A stretch of DNA of 64,000 bases from Paenibacillus_V sp046244365 (GTDB taxonomy: Bacteria; Bacillota; Bacilli; Paenibacillales; NBRC-103111): positions 2,604,001-2,668,000 of the forward strand of contig NZ_CP176395.1 in assembly GCF_046244365.1 (NCBI RefSeq), read 5' to 3'. Under the pieces are notes generated by a model. That model ran no database searches and was not told the DNA's origin. It was given only the letters and a program-made list of their open reading frames with translations. Shown one piece after another: positions 44,791 through 54,032 of the stretch. Both the position numbers and the translations under genes were made by a program. Every line of letters starts with the position of its first letter. Positions within the stretch are counted from its first letter, which is position 1.

Positions 44791-45286
44791 CGTAATTCCG
44801 CCTTTAGCCTCATAGTCAAACGGTCCTATGTTTATGGATACACCTGCTGCAGTTGTGCGTAAATGAGTGAATGGTTGTTTGAAACGGTTCAAGCATAACC
44901 GCAACTTTCGGCTATGTCAATAATATACAATTGCTGAACCGTTATGTTAAAAATCATTCCCAATGTCACGATAGGTGGGTTTTGTATACATCTAGGTCTT
45001 TTTCGTGCATTTCCCGATCGATGCCGAATTCCTTATTATGGTGATTAAAGGAAATCCGCCCTCGCCGGCATCAAAAAGCAAGGAGAATCGTCATTCGGCA
45101 AACGTTCTGCGAAGCTTCGATTCGGCATGATGCAAACGCTCTCGAAGAAAACTTCGGAAGCGTACGCTGCACGTTTTCCAAGAAAACGGCATCGAAAGCT
45201 CATTCTGCACGGATGTTCACCGAAAGACGGAACCGCCGGCGAAGGGATACTTTCTCACATGGATACAAAGGGGGGCAACGTACATC
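44791..45286. promoter_or_regulatory. 496-bp region: LacI operator and operon promoter
   Basis: The region holds TTGAAACGGTTCAA (44879-44892), a palindrome related to the LacI-type site, 89 bases before the LacI start, fitting autoregulation. Between about 44895 and 45060 it is A/T-rich and probably holds the divergent promoters of lacI and the 45287 operon. TGAACCGTTA at 44935 resembles a half-site. GAAGCTTC with flanking inverted sequence (CATTCGGCA.. near 45093, ATTCGGCATG at 45120) is of unknown meaning. No gene is supported. Confidence 0.5.
44879..44892. promoter_or_regulatory. LacI-type palindrome before the regulator gene
   Basis: TTGAAACGGTTCAA differs by one base from TTGAAACGATTCAA at 46533 and 61771. 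The two outer halves TTGAA and TTCAA are identical. It sits upstream of the LacI gene, so the regulator probably controls itself. Confidence 0.55.
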
Positions 45287-46435
45287 GTGGATCAAGTTCG
45301 AATAGGGGTAATCGGTGTCCGGGGACGCGGAGGAATCGCGAAAAACTGGCACATCCCTGACGGAAGATCGGTCGTAGTGGCCGGCGCGGATATTTATCCG
45401 GAAAAACTGGCCGCATTCCAGAAGGACGTCAACCCGGAAGCTTCGGTGACGACCGATTACCGCGAGCTGCTGGAACGCAAAGATATCGATGCGATTGCCG
45501 TAACGTCGCCGGATTACTGTCACGAGGAGCAAGCCGTTGCGGCGCTCGAAGCAGGCAAGCATGTGTTTTGCGAGAAGCCGCTGGCCATAACGGTGGAAGG
45601 CTGCGACCGGATTCTGCAGGCGTGGCGAAGGTCGGGAAAGCATCTGATGGTCGGCTTCAATATGCGTTACATGAATATGTTCCGCACGATGAAGGAGATC
45701 GTCGACTCGGGTGCGATCGGCGAGATCAAAGCGGTGTGGGTGAGGCATTTTGTCGGTTACGGCGGATATTTCTACTATCACGATTGGCACGGCAACTCCA
45801 AAAACACGACTTCGCTGCTGCTGCAAAAAGGCTCCCATGACATCGACATGATTCATTGGATCACCGGCAAATATACGAAAAAGGTAGCGGCTTTCGGCGG
45901 GCTCGATTTCTACGGAGGCGATAAACCGAACGATCTGACGTGTCCGGCCTGCGACGAAAAGGATTCATGCACCGAGGCGAGCTTGCAGCATTTAACCCAG
46001 TGCGCGTACCGGCGGGAAATCGATGTGGAAGACAACAATATGGTCATCATGGAGCTCGAAGGCGGAATCAAAGCTTCCTATATGCAATGTCATTTTACGC
46101 CGGATTATCACCGCAACTACACGTTTATCGGAACGGAGGGGCGAATCGAAAACTCCGAGCCGGACGGCAAAGTCTATGTAAAAACGCGCAAATCGGGATC
46201 GCTGCGTGAGCTCGCAGACCGTACGTACGAGATCAAGAAAGCGCAGGGCACCCATGGCGGCGCGGATCCGAAAATTTGCAGCGACTTTCTGGACATGATT
46301 CTGCACGGCAAAGAGCCTGTGGCGACGCCGCTGGCAGGGAGAATGAGCGTTGCGGCCGGATGCGCGGCGACCGAATCGATACGTAACGGCGGACGCACGG
46401 TAAACGTTCAAGCGGTCCCTGATTTCATGCGATAA
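45287..46435 (+). CDS. Gfo/Idh/MocA-family oxidoreductase
   Basis: The 382-residue protein has a Rossmann NAD motif (IGVIGVRGRGGIAKNWH), CEKPLAITVE (the EKP motif, about residue 105) and KGSHDIDMIHWITG in the substrate domain. A Cys-rich segment (LTCPACDEKDSC, then QCAYRREID, about 220-245) lies in the C-terminal half and could bind metal, which is unusual for the family. GTG start with AGGGGGG upstream. It opens the long operon and is followed after 97 bases by the binding-protein gene. Confidence 0.92.
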   Translation: MDQVRIGVIGVRGRGGIAKNWHIPDGRSVVVAGADIYPEKLAAFQKDVNPEASVTTDYRELLERKDIDAIAVTSPDYCHEEQAVAALEAGKHVFCEKPLAITVEGCDRILQAWRRSGKHLMVGFNMRYMNMFRTMKEIVDSGAIGEIKAVWVRHFVGYGGYFYYHDWHGNSKNTTSLLLQKGSHDIDMIHWITGKYTKKVAAFGGLDFYGGDKPNDLTCPACDEKDSCTEASLQHLTQCAYRREIDVEDNNMVIMELEGGIKASYMQCHFTPDYHRNYTFIGTEGRIENSEPDGKVYVKTRKSGSLRELADRTYEIKKAQGTHGGADPKICSDFLDMILHGKEPVATPLAGRMSVAAGCAATESIRNGGRTVNVQAVPDFMR

Positions 46436-46531
46436 ACGCAGATGACATCCATTATGCGTAAATGTGTATTCGCTTACAACAAATAAGGAATCAAAGCTAG
46501 CCAATAAGGCGGCTATTTAGGGAGGGCTTAA

Positions 46532-46547
46532 ATTGAAACGATTCAAT
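46532..46547. promoter_or_regulatory. LacI-type palindrome over the start codon of the binding-protein gene
   Basis: ATTGAAACGATTCAAT is a 16-bp palindrome that starts one base before the TTG start codon. A bound LacI dimer would block elongation or translation-coupled transcription here. The 14-bp core is identical, on the opposite strand, at 43408 and 61771. Confidence 0.55.
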
Positions 46548-47897
46548 AAAAGCTTGAATTTTGCAATCGCTTTCGCCATGATCGCGTCGCTGGTTGCTGC
46601 TTGCTCGTCAGGAGGAGGTACTGAGAACGGGGGCACGTCGGCGGATTCGACAGGCGCAGCGCCTGCGGAAGGAACGAAGCTCGAGATGACGACGGAGCCG
46701 ATTACGCTGAAGTTCATGTCCGCGCTCTGGAGCGACGAAAGCTTTAAAGAGTTCATTCAAGACGAGGTTACGGCCAAATTTCCGAACATTACGATGGAGC
46801 TGATCAGCGAGGACGAAGGGCTGACCCAGGCAGGCATCGAAAAATCGCTCTCCAAAGGTCTCGTTCCCGACATTATTCAGGCTCACACCGGCTATGAAAT
46901 CATTAAGGATTTCGACATGGATTACCCACTCGACGATCTGATTAAAGCGAACAAGTACGATCTCGGCAAATTCCAAGACGGGCTGATCGATATATACAAA
47001 GCCCGCGATCCGTACGGCAAAGGAAAGCTGTACGGCATTCCGTACGAAAATGTAGCTACGGCGCTGTACTACAACAAATCGATTTTCGATAAATTCGGCG
47101 TTGCGTATCCGAAGGACGGCATGACGTGGGATCAAGTGATCGAGTTGGCGAAGCGGGTTACGGGCGAGCGTGACGGCGTCAAATATAGAGGACTCATGTT
47201 CGAATCGTGGTGGCACTATACGTTCGCTTTGAGCCAGCTTTCCGCCAACGGAACCGATCCGGCGACGGGCGAGCCGCAATTTTCCAAAAATCCGGCTTTC
47301 GCGAAGTTTTTCGATCTGATCAAGCAGATGGTATCGATTCCGGGCAACTGGGAAAAAGGAATGAAGGAAAATTTCGCGAACCAGCAGGCGGCCATGCAGC
47401 TGAACCATCTTAGCAAGCTCTCGGAATTCAACAAAAAAGAAGGCTTCAATTTCGATGTCGTCAGCTTCCCGGTTTGGCCGGACGTGCCGAATACGGCTCC
47501 TACCAAGTTTATCGGCTGGACGCTCGGCATCAGCAAGCAATCCAAATACAAGCAAGAAGCGTTCAAGGTGATCGAATTTTTGACTTCGCCGGAGGTTCAG
47601 GAACGCAATGCCCGCAAAGGGAAAGCAAGTCCGCTTAAAGATCCGAACATTATGGAGCATTTCGCAGCCGACAAAATCGGCGACAAAAAATATAACGTCA
47701 AAGGCGCCATTTCATTGAAACCGCCGAAAGCGCCGGTCTATTCGAGATTCGGTCCGGATATTCAAATGAACGGCTCCGATTACGTCGGCAAGAAGGCGAA
47801 CGAATTCATTACCTCGACGGACGACGTCAGCACCTTCCTGCGAAAAATGGATGACGACTACGCGACGATCGTCAAAGAAATGCAGAACAAAAAATAA
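46533..47897 (+). CDS. Extracellular sugar-binding lipoprotein of ABC transporter
   Basis: The 454-residue protein has a signal peptide with lipobox LVAACSS (Cys25 or so) and a family-1 solute-binding fold (ITLKFMSALWSDESFKEFIQ; YGIPYENVATALYYNKSIFD). The TTG start is supported by GGGAGGG 7 bases before. Its first codons encode LKRFN with the DNA TTGAAACGATTCAA, the LacI-type palindrome, so the operator covers the start codon. It probably delivers oligosaccharide to the permeases downstream. Confidence 0.92.
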   Translation: MKRFNKSLNFAIAFAMIASLVAACSSGGGTENGGTSADSTGAAPAEGTKLEMTTEPITLKFMSALWSDESFKEFIQDEVTAKFPNITMELISEDEGLTQAGIEKSLSKGLVPDIIQAHTGYEIIKDFDMDYPLDDLIKANKYDLGKFQDGLIDIYKARDPYGKGKLYGIPYENVATALYYNKSIFDKFGVAYPKDGMTWDQVIELAKRVTGERDGVKYRGLMFESWWHYTFALSQLSANGTDPATGEPQFSKNPAFAKFFDLIKQMVSIPGNWEKGMKENFANQQAAMQLNHLSKLSEFNKKEGFNFDVVSFPVWPDVPNTAPTKFIGWTLGISKQSKYKQEAFKVIEFLTSPEVQERNARKGKASPLKDPNIMEHFAADKIGDKKYNVKGAISLKPPKAPVYSRFGPDIQMNGSDYVGKKANEFITSTDDVSTFLRKMDDDYATIVKEMQNKK

Positions 47898-47908
47898 TGA
47901 TCCTTGCG

Positions 47909-47949
47909 CTTGCGGCCGGCCAACTCCAATCTTGCGGGTTGGCCGCAAG
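47909..47949 (+). promoter_or_regulatory. Stem-loop between binding-protein and ATPase genes
   Basis: CTTGCGGCC pairs with GGCCGCAAG and CCAAC with GTTGG, with a bulge, giving a stable hairpin starting 12 bases after the binding-protein stop codon. Such stems often stabilise the binding-protein mRNA and lower expression of the genes behind, as in malE operons. No T run follows, so it is not a full terminator. Confidence 0.5.
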
Positions 47950-48013
47950 CCCGTTCGCGGGAGCTGCGGCGCGTCCGGACATTCAAGCTAGACATCTGCT
48001 TTGGGAGCGGGGG

Positions 48014-49138
48014 ATGGAGATGGCAGGCATACTATTCAATCACGTCTATAAACGTTACGGCAAATACAAGGAAGTTGCGGTAGACGATTTCAACCTGGCG
48101 GTGCAGGATCACGAATTTCTCGTATTCGTCGGTCCTTCCGGCTGCGGCAAATCGACGACGCTGCGGATGCTCGCCGGGCTGGAAGACATTACGGAGGGAG
48201 AAATCTATATCGGAGACGCGCTTGTCAACGATACGCCCCCGAAGGACCGGGACATTTCGATGGTGTTCCAGAACTATGCGTTATATCCGAATATGACCGT
48301 GTACGAAAATATCGCTTTCGGCTTGCGGCTTCGCAAGCTGCCGAAGCATGAAATCGATTTGGCAGTGAAAAGGGCCGCCCGGGTTCTCGAAATCGAGAAC
48401 TTTTTGTCGCGGAAGCCGCGCGAGCTGTCAGGCGGTCAACGTCAGCGCGTCGCTCTAGGCCGGGCGATCGTGCGGACGCCGCAGGTGTTTCTGATGGACG
48501 AACCGCTATCCAATCTCGACGCGAAGCTTCGCGTGCAGATGCGGTCGGAAATCATCAGCTTGCACAAGAAAATCGGCGTGACGACCATCTATGTCACCCA
48601 CGATCAGATCGAAGCGATGACGATGGGCGATCGCGTCGTCGTCATGAACCGGGGGGTCATCCAGCAGGTCGATACCCCGGAGCGCATTTACAACCGCCCG
48701 GTTAATCTCTTCGTCGCCAACTTTATCGGCAATCCGCCGATGAATTTCCTCGAAGGGAAGCTGCATCACAATGACGGGCATTTGGAGTTCCATACGAGCC
48801 GGTTCGCCTTGCGTCTGACGCAAAAACAAGCAAGCGAACTGCGGACGCATAACCTGGTCGACAGAAGCGTCGTCATGGGCATCCGCCCCGAGCATATCGG
48901 CTTTGAAGAGAGCGAAGTGCAATCGTCGCCGCATGCGATCGTTACCGGCAAGCTGGAATTTAACGAGTTCGTCGGCTCCGACCGGTTCTATCATGTCGAC
49001 ATCAAGCAGCAGAAGCTGCTTCTCATCCGCGCGAACGAACGGTTTCAACGCGAAGACGGAGATCTTGTGACGGCAGCGGTTAACATGAACCGCGCGCTCT
49101 TTTTTCATAAAGATACGGAATTGCTGCTGACCGATTGA
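48014..49138 (+). CDS. ABC transporter ATP-binding protein (MsmX/UgpC type)
   Basis: The 374-residue protein has Walker A GPSGCGKST (about 39-47), the signature LSGGQRQR (about 138), Walker B VFLMDEP and the switch His in VTHDQIEAM. A C-terminal TOBE-like domain (GIRPEHIGF) follows, as in MsmX and UgpC. It powers sugar import. The start at 48014 (MEMAGILFNHVYKRYG) matches the family; an upstream 39-codon frame is not needed. It is the only ABC ATPase in the window and may serve the other sugar permeases as well. Confidence 0.95.
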   Translation: MEMAGILFNHVYKRYGKYKEVAVDDFNLAVQDHEFLVFVGPSGCGKSTTLRMLAGLEDITEGEIYIGDALVNDTPPKDRDISMVFQNYALYPNMTVYENIAFGLRLRKLPKHEIDLAVKRAARVLEIENFLSRKPRELSGGQRQRVALGRAIVRTPQVFLMDEPLSNLDAKLRVQMRSEIISLHKKIGVTTIYVTHDQIEAMTMGDRVVVMNRGVIQQVDTPERIYNRPVNLFVANFIGNPPMNFLEGKLHHNDGHLEFHTSRFALRLTQKQASELRTHNLVDRSVVMGIRPEHIGFEESEVQSSPHAIVTGKLEFNEFVGSDRFYHVDIKQQKLLLIRANERFQREDGDLVTAAVNMNRALFFHKDTELLLTD

Positions 49139-49150
49139 GGAGGGGGACGG

Positions 49151-52120
49151 GTGGTGAAACCGAACGGCAGGAAATACGGCTCGTTGTTCCTGAGTCTGGT
49201 CATGCTTGCGGGCGTTGCCGCCTCCGCTCTCGAGGGCGGAAGCGCTATCGCGGTTGCCGATGCGGAGGTCAAGAAGACTGCGGCAGATTCGTTCGCTAGC
49301 AAGGAGACGACGGAACCGTACTATTACAATCAATTGCTAAAATGGCGGGAGCAGGGGGCCATAAACGGAGCGCGGCAGCTAACGTTTCCAGCCAAACAGT
49401 TTGCGCGCAAATCGGACGATGCGGCGGTTTCGGCAGGATCGTACGGCGGCAGACAGGACGTGCTGCTGTGGAACAATCCAAAGGGCTGGGTGGAATACGA
49501 AGTCGAGGCGCCGGAGGCCGGATTGTACGAAATCGCGGTCGATTATTATCCGTTTGCGGCTGCGGACGGCGGCAGCCGCCAGCCGGTGATGCTGACGGCC
49601 CGGCTTAACGGGGCCTTTCCGTTTCGAGAAGCGCGTTCCATGCTGCTCGAGCGCGAATATAAGGATGTGCTGCCGATCAAGCACGATACGGCGGGCAATG
49701 AGATGCGCCCGCTGGTCGAAGAAATTGTCGGCTGGAAGAGCAAGACGCTGCGCGATTCCGGCGGCGCTTACGCGGCTCCCCTGCAATGGCAGCTGCAGAA
49801 GGGCGTCAATACGATCCGGATCGAGGCGCTTCGCCAGCCGGTCGCGCTCGGAACGATTACGCTGAAGCCGCCTGCTGCGCTTCCCGCTTACAGCGAAGCG
49901 AAAGCGGCTTATCCCCCGGATGCGGCGCGCAAGGGAGAGGTTATCCGGATCGAAGCGGAGCGGATGAGCGCCAAAAATTCGACTTCGATCCAGAACGTAT
50001 ACGACCGCGATCCGCTCACTACTCCGCATACGCTGAAGACGATTTCGTACAATGCGCTCGGCGGAACGCGCTGGATGAAAGGCGGGCAGAAAGCTTCCTG
50101 GGAGATCGATGTGCCGGAAGACGGCTTGTATCATATCGCGATGCGCGTCAAACAGAACGCGAGAAAAAACTTGGCGGTATTCCGTTCCGTTTCGATCGAC
50201 GGGAAAGTCCCGTTTCAAGAAATGGAGCATGTGAAAATTCCTTACGGCGACGATTGGCAGGGGTTTGCGCTGGCTGACGAGAAGGGAGAGCGCTACGGCT
50301 TTTATTTGACCAAAGGCAAGCATACGCTGTCGATGGAAGCTGTCCATACCCCTTACGTGCCGATTATCGTTCAGATCGATCAAGTATCGAAGGAGCTGAG
50401 AGCGATTTTGCTCGAGCTTCGCAAGGTAACGGGCAACCGGGAAGATAAATTCCGCATCTGGAACGTGGAGAGGGATATTCCGGGCATGACGGACCGGCTG
50501 AAGGCCGTTCGTGACCGGCTCTCCGGCATGATCGGGGAGATGGAGCGGATCAACAGCAAGACGGACGATATCGCGCATGCGATTCAGAACAGTGCGGACG
50601 CCATCGGCAAGCTTCTGAATAACCCGGACAAAATCCCGCAATCGATGACGGAGCTCGGCACCGTCCAGGAAGATTTGGAATCGCGGCGGACGATGCTGAC
50701 CGACGCGCCGCTTATGCTGGATCAAATCTATGTGGCGCCGGCCGATACGAAAATACCGCGAATGACGGCAGGATTCTTCCAGAAATTGAAGAGCTCGGTC
50801 GGCACGCTGCTGTATTCGTTCGCGGACCGCGACCGGCTTGACGAGCAGTCGGAGGAAGCGCTGAACGTATGGATGATTTACGGACGGGATTATGTGGACG
50901 AACTGCAGCAGCTGGCTAACGAGCGGTTCACGCCGGAGACCGGCATACCGGTCAAAATCAATCTGATTCAGAACGCCGAGATGCTGACGCTCGCCAACGC
51001 AGCCGGCATGATGCCGGACGTCGCGCTGGGGGTGCCGGCGGATGTGCCGTTCAATATGGCGCTGCGAAATGCGGCGGTCGATTTGAGCAAGCTGCCCGGG
51101 GCGGATAAGCTGTTAGGCGGCTATCACCCGGGGACGCTGTTGCCGTTCTATTATGACGGCGGCTATTACGGCGTGCCGGAAACGATCAATTTCAAGGTGC
51201 TGTTTTACCGCAAAGACATTTTGCAGCGGCTCGGACTGTCCGTTCCGGATTCTTGGGACGACGTATACCGGATGCTGCCGACGCTTCTGCAAAATCAATA
51301 CAACTTTTATTTGGACCCGGCCGATTATACGCCGATGTTTTTCCAGAATCATGTCGAGCTTTACTCAAAGGACGGCCTGAGTACCGGAATCGACACGCCC
51401 GAGGCGTTCCAGTCTTATAAGAAATGGACGGAATTTTTCACGAAGCAAGGCCTCGAACGGGTAGTGCAGAGCTTCTATAACCGGTTCCGGAGAGGCGAAA
51501 TGCCAATCGGAGTCGCGGACTTCAACATGTACATGCAGCTTCTCGTAGCGGCGCCTGAATTGACGAACGAATGGGGGATCGCTCCCGTTCCCGGTACGCG
51601 TAATGCGGGCGGGACGATCGAACGATGGTCGGGCGGCTCGAATCCGCAAAACTCGATGCTGTTTCAATCTTCGGAGTCCGGGCGGCAGGAGAAGGCATGG
51701 AAATTTTTGCAATGGTTCCTGTCGGCGGAGACGCAAACGGAATACGGGCTCAATCTGGAGCAGTTTTACGGAGAAACGTTCCGCTGGAATTCGGCCAATG
51801 TAGAGGCGTTCGCCAATATGCCTTGGAAGCCGGAAGATTTGAATACGATTTTGGAGCAGTGGAAGTGGACGAAGGAAATCCAGAACGTGCCCGGCGGCTA
51901 CATGACGGCACGGGAGCTCGGCTTCGCCTGGAACCGGACGGCGGTAAACGGCGAGAACTACCGGGTTTCGCTTGAGAAAGCGATTAAAGAGATCAAGCGG
52001 GAGCTAGCCCGCAAGCAGCGGGAATTCCGGCTTGTCGGCGACGACGGCGCCGTGCTGAAGACGCTCGATCTTCCGCAAGTGACCGAACCGTGGAAAGGAG
52101 TGGAAAGCTATGTCAAATAA
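49151..52120 (+). CDS. Very large solute-binding protein with two carbohydrate-binding-like N-terminal domains
   Basis: This 989-residue protein has a signal peptide but no Cys-containing lipobox (LVMLAGVAASALEGG, cleavage probably after AVADA). Residues about 70-240 and 265-415 look like two beta-sandwich carbohydrate-binding-type domains (WVEYEVEAPEAGLYEIAVDY; IRIEAERMSAKNS; SWEIDVPEDGLYHIAMRVKQ). A helical linker (about 420-520) leads to a family-1 solute-binding domain at about 570-930 (GVPETINFKVLFYRKDILQR). GTG start with GAGGAGGGGG upstream. It probably binds polymeric sugar and hands it to the permease pair that overlaps its end. Confidence 0.85.
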   Translation: MVKPNGRKYGSLFLSLVMLAGVAASALEGGSAIAVADAEVKKTAADSFASKETTEPYYYNQLLKWREQGAINGARQLTFPAKQFARKSDDAAVSAGSYGGRQDVLLWNNPKGWVEYEVEAPEAGLYEIAVDYYPFAAADGGSRQPVMLTARLNGAFPFREARSMLLEREYKDVLPIKHDTAGNEMRPLVEEIVGWKSKTLRDSGGAYAAPLQWQLQKGVNTIRIEALRQPVALGTITLKPPAALPAYSEAKAAYPPDAARKGEVIRIEAERMSAKNSTSIQNVYDRDPLTTPHTLKTISYNALGGTRWMKGGQKASWEIDVPEDGLYHIAMRVKQNARKNLAVFRSVSIDGKVPFQEMEHVKIPYGDDWQGFALADEKGERYGFYLTKGKHTLSMEAVHTPYVPIIVQIDQVSKELRAILLELRKVTGNREDKFRIWNVERDIPGMTDRLKAVRDRLSGMIGEMERINSKTDDIAHAIQNSADAIGKLLNNPDKIPQSMTELGTVQEDLESRRTMLTDAPLMLDQIYVAPADTKIPRMTAGFFQKLKSSVGTLLYSFADRDRLDEQSEEALNVWMIYGRDYVDELQQLANERFTPETGIPVKINLIQNAEMLTLANAAGMMPDVALGVPADVPFNMALRNAAVDLSKLPGADKLLGGYHPGTLLPFYYDGGYYGVPETINFKVLFYRKDILQRLGLSVPDSWDDVYRMLPTLLQNQYNFYLDPADYTPMFFQNHVELYSKDGLSTGIDTPEAFQSYKKWTEFFTKQGLERVVQSFYNRFRRGEMPIGVADFNMYMQLLVAAPELTNEWGIAPVPGTRNAGGTIERWSGGSNPQNSMLFQSSESGRQEKAWKFLQWFLSAETQTEYGLNLEQFYGETFRWNSANVEAFANMPWKPEDLNTILEQWKWTKEIQNVPGGYMTARELGFAWNRTAVNGENYRVSLEKAIKEIKRELARKQREFRLVGDDGAVLKTLDLPQVTEPWKGVESYVK

Positions 52121-53096
52121 CGTACAAGAGCTTACGGCACGGCAGCAGGCATTCTTTCCGCGGACGGGCGCCCGAATCTTGCGAAGGCTGGCGTGGCTGC
52201 GCCACGAGGTGTGGAAATATCGGCTGTCCTATGCGTTTATCTCGCCTTTTCTGCTTATTTTCACCGTGTTCATCACGATTCCCGTTCTGGTCGGGGCGGG
52301 GTTAAGCTTTACGTATTTCAACTCGATCGAGGTTCCGAAATGGGCAGGCTGGGACAACTTTCAAACGTTGTTCTCGCAGGACGTCGTCTTTCTGAAGCAT
52401 GTCGTGCCGAATACGTTCAAGTTCGCCCTGTTCGTCGGTCCTGTCGGTTACGCGCTTGCCTTCCTGCTGGCGTGGCTGATCGCGCAGCTGCCCAATTCGC
52501 TTCGCGTCTGGTTCGCGCTGGCGATTTATACCCCTTCGCTTACCGGGGGGATCGCGCTCGCGGTTGTCTGGCAGGTCGTCTTTTCCGGCGACCGGACAGG
52601 CTACATCAACAGCTTCCTGCTGAATTGGGGCTTTATCGACCAGCCGATCCTGTTCACGATCAGTACGGACTATCTCATGCCGATCATGATCGGCGTGTCG
52701 ATCTGGTCGAGCATGGGGCTAGGATTTCTCGCCATTCTGGCGGGCATTCTCGGCGTCGACAAGCAGCTTTACGAGGCGGGACGACTCGACGGAATCAGCA
52801 GCAGACTTCAAGAAATCTGGTATATCACGATTCCGATGATGAAGCCGCAAATGCTGTTCGCGGCCGTCATGTCGATCGTCGGGACGCTGAAATCCGGCGG
52901 AATCGGTACGCAGCTGTCCGGCATGAATCCGACGCCGGAATACGCGGGGCAGCTGTTCGAGAACCACATTAACGACTACGCGTTCACCCGCCTGGAGCTG
53001 GGCTACGCGGCGGCCGTTTCGATGGTGCTCCTGTTCGCGACCGTCGCGCTGAGCCGATTTATCTTTTTCCTGTTAAGCCCGAAGGAGGATGAGTAA
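52110..53096 (+). CDS. Sugar ABC transporter permease (MalF/UgpA type)
   Basis: The 328-residue protein has about six membrane helices and the EAA loop (EAGRLDGISSRLQEIWYITI, near residues 222-241). Its start overlaps the end of the large binding protein gene by 11 bases. It is the first of a permease pair, probably fed by the large binding protein just upstream. AAAGGAG precedes the ATG. Substrate unknown. Confidence 0.94.
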   Translation: MSNNVQELTARQQAFFPRTGARILRRLAWLRHEVWKYRLSYAFISPFLLIFTVFITIPVLVGAGLSFTYFNSIEVPKWAGWDNFQTLFSQDVVFLKHVVPNTFKFALFVGPVGYALAFLLAWLIAQLPNSLRVWFALAIYTPSLTGGIALAVVWQVVFSGDRTGYINSFLLNWGFIDQPILFTISTDYLMPIMIGVSIWSSMGLGFLAILAGILGVDKQLYEAGRLDGISSRLQEIWYITIPMMKPQMLFAAVMSIVGTLKSGGIGTQLSGMNPTPEYAGQLFENHINDYAFTRLELGYAAAVSMVLLFATVALSRFIFFLLSPKEDE

Positions 53097-53098
53097 CC

Positions 53099-54010
53099 GT
53101 GGAAAACGTTTGGAAGCGAGCGAGAAGAAGCTTATCCGCCACATGGTCGGTCTACCGAAGCGATATCCGCAGCCTGGACGGCACGCAAAAATGGCTCATT
53201 TTGTTTCTGATTCTGCTGTCGGCGTTCATGCTGCTGCCGCTCGTTTATTTGTTCAACCATGCATTTAAGCCGCTCCACGAGCTGTTTCTGTTTCCGCCGA
53301 CCTTTTTCGTCAACCAGCCGACGGGACAAAACTTCAAGGACTTGCTTAGCCTGACGCAAAATACGTTCCTGCCCGTGACCCGCTTCATTCTGAACAGCGT
53401 TATCGTGACGGTGCTCGCGACGGTCGGCATGGTCGTTCTCGGTTCGCTTTGCGCCTATCCGCTGTCGAAGCACCCGTTTCCGGGCCGCAGAACCGTCTTT
53501 GCCGCCATCCTGCTGTCCCTTATGATCGCAGTGGAAACGATGGGCATTCCCCGTTATGTGGTCGTGAAGGAGCTCGGCATCATGAACACGTACTGGGGTC
53601 ATATTTTGCCCATACTTGCTTTGCCCGTCGGCGTTTTTTTGCTTAAGCAGTTCATGGACCAGGTACCCGACGAATTGATCGAAGCCGCCAAGCTGGACGG
53701 CGCCGGCGAGCTGGTCGTCTTCCGCAAAATCGTGCTGCCGATCGTGACGCCGGCAATGGCGACGATAACGATACTCGCCTTCCAGAACGCGTGGAGCAAT
53801 GCGGAGACGTCGGCGCTGTTCATGCAGGACGATTCGATGAAGACACTGCCTTTCTATGTCGGCACCTTGACGTCGAATTTGGCCAACTCGGTCGCGAGAC
53901 AAGGGGTTGCCGCCGCAGCTTCGCTCATCATGTTCATCCCGAACCTGCTCATCTTCATCATTTCTCAACGAAAAGTGATCGCGACCATGGCGCATTCGGG
54001 CATAAAGTAG
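53099..54010 (+). CDS. Sugar ABC transporter permease (MalG/UgpE type)
   Basis: The 303-residue protein has about six helices and the EAA motif (IEAAKLDGAGELVVFRKIVL, near 197-216) and ends in HSGIK. The GTG start follows the previous stop by two bases with AAGGAGG before it. It forms the channel with the permease upstream. Next comes an NHL/Yip1-type protein. Confidence 0.94.
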   Translation: MENVWKRARRSLSATWSVYRSDIRSLDGTQKWLILFLILLSAFMLLPLVYLFNHAFKPLHELFLFPPTFFVNQPTGQNFKDLLSLTQNTFLPVTRFILNSVIVTVLATVGMVVLGSLCAYPLSKHPFPGRRTVFAAILLSLMIAVETMGIPRYVVVKELGIMNTYWGHILPILALPVGVFLLKQFMDQVPDELIEAAKLDGAGELVVFRKIVLPIVTPAMATITILAFQNAWSNAETSALFMQDDSMKTLPFYVGTLTSNLANSVARQGVAAAASLIMFIPNLLIFIISQRKVIATMAHSGIK

Positions 54011-54032
54011 GCGTGAAAACGGGGGAAGATTC

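Noticed and set aside
44791..44904. Longer LacI start at 44904
   Set aside because: The extra 38 codons run through the operator and lack LacI similarity; AAAGGCGG supports 44790.
45127..45360. Short plus-strand open frame before the oxidoreductase
   Set aside because: No ribosome binding site or similarity; overlaps the real GTG start region.
46533..46546. CcpA catabolite site (cre)
   Set aside because: The palindrome does not fit WTGNAANCGNWNNCW in any register; LacI-type operator fits better.
49379..50725. Minus-strand open frame of about 448 codons
   Set aside because: Antisense of the large binding protein; no motif and no ribosome binding site.
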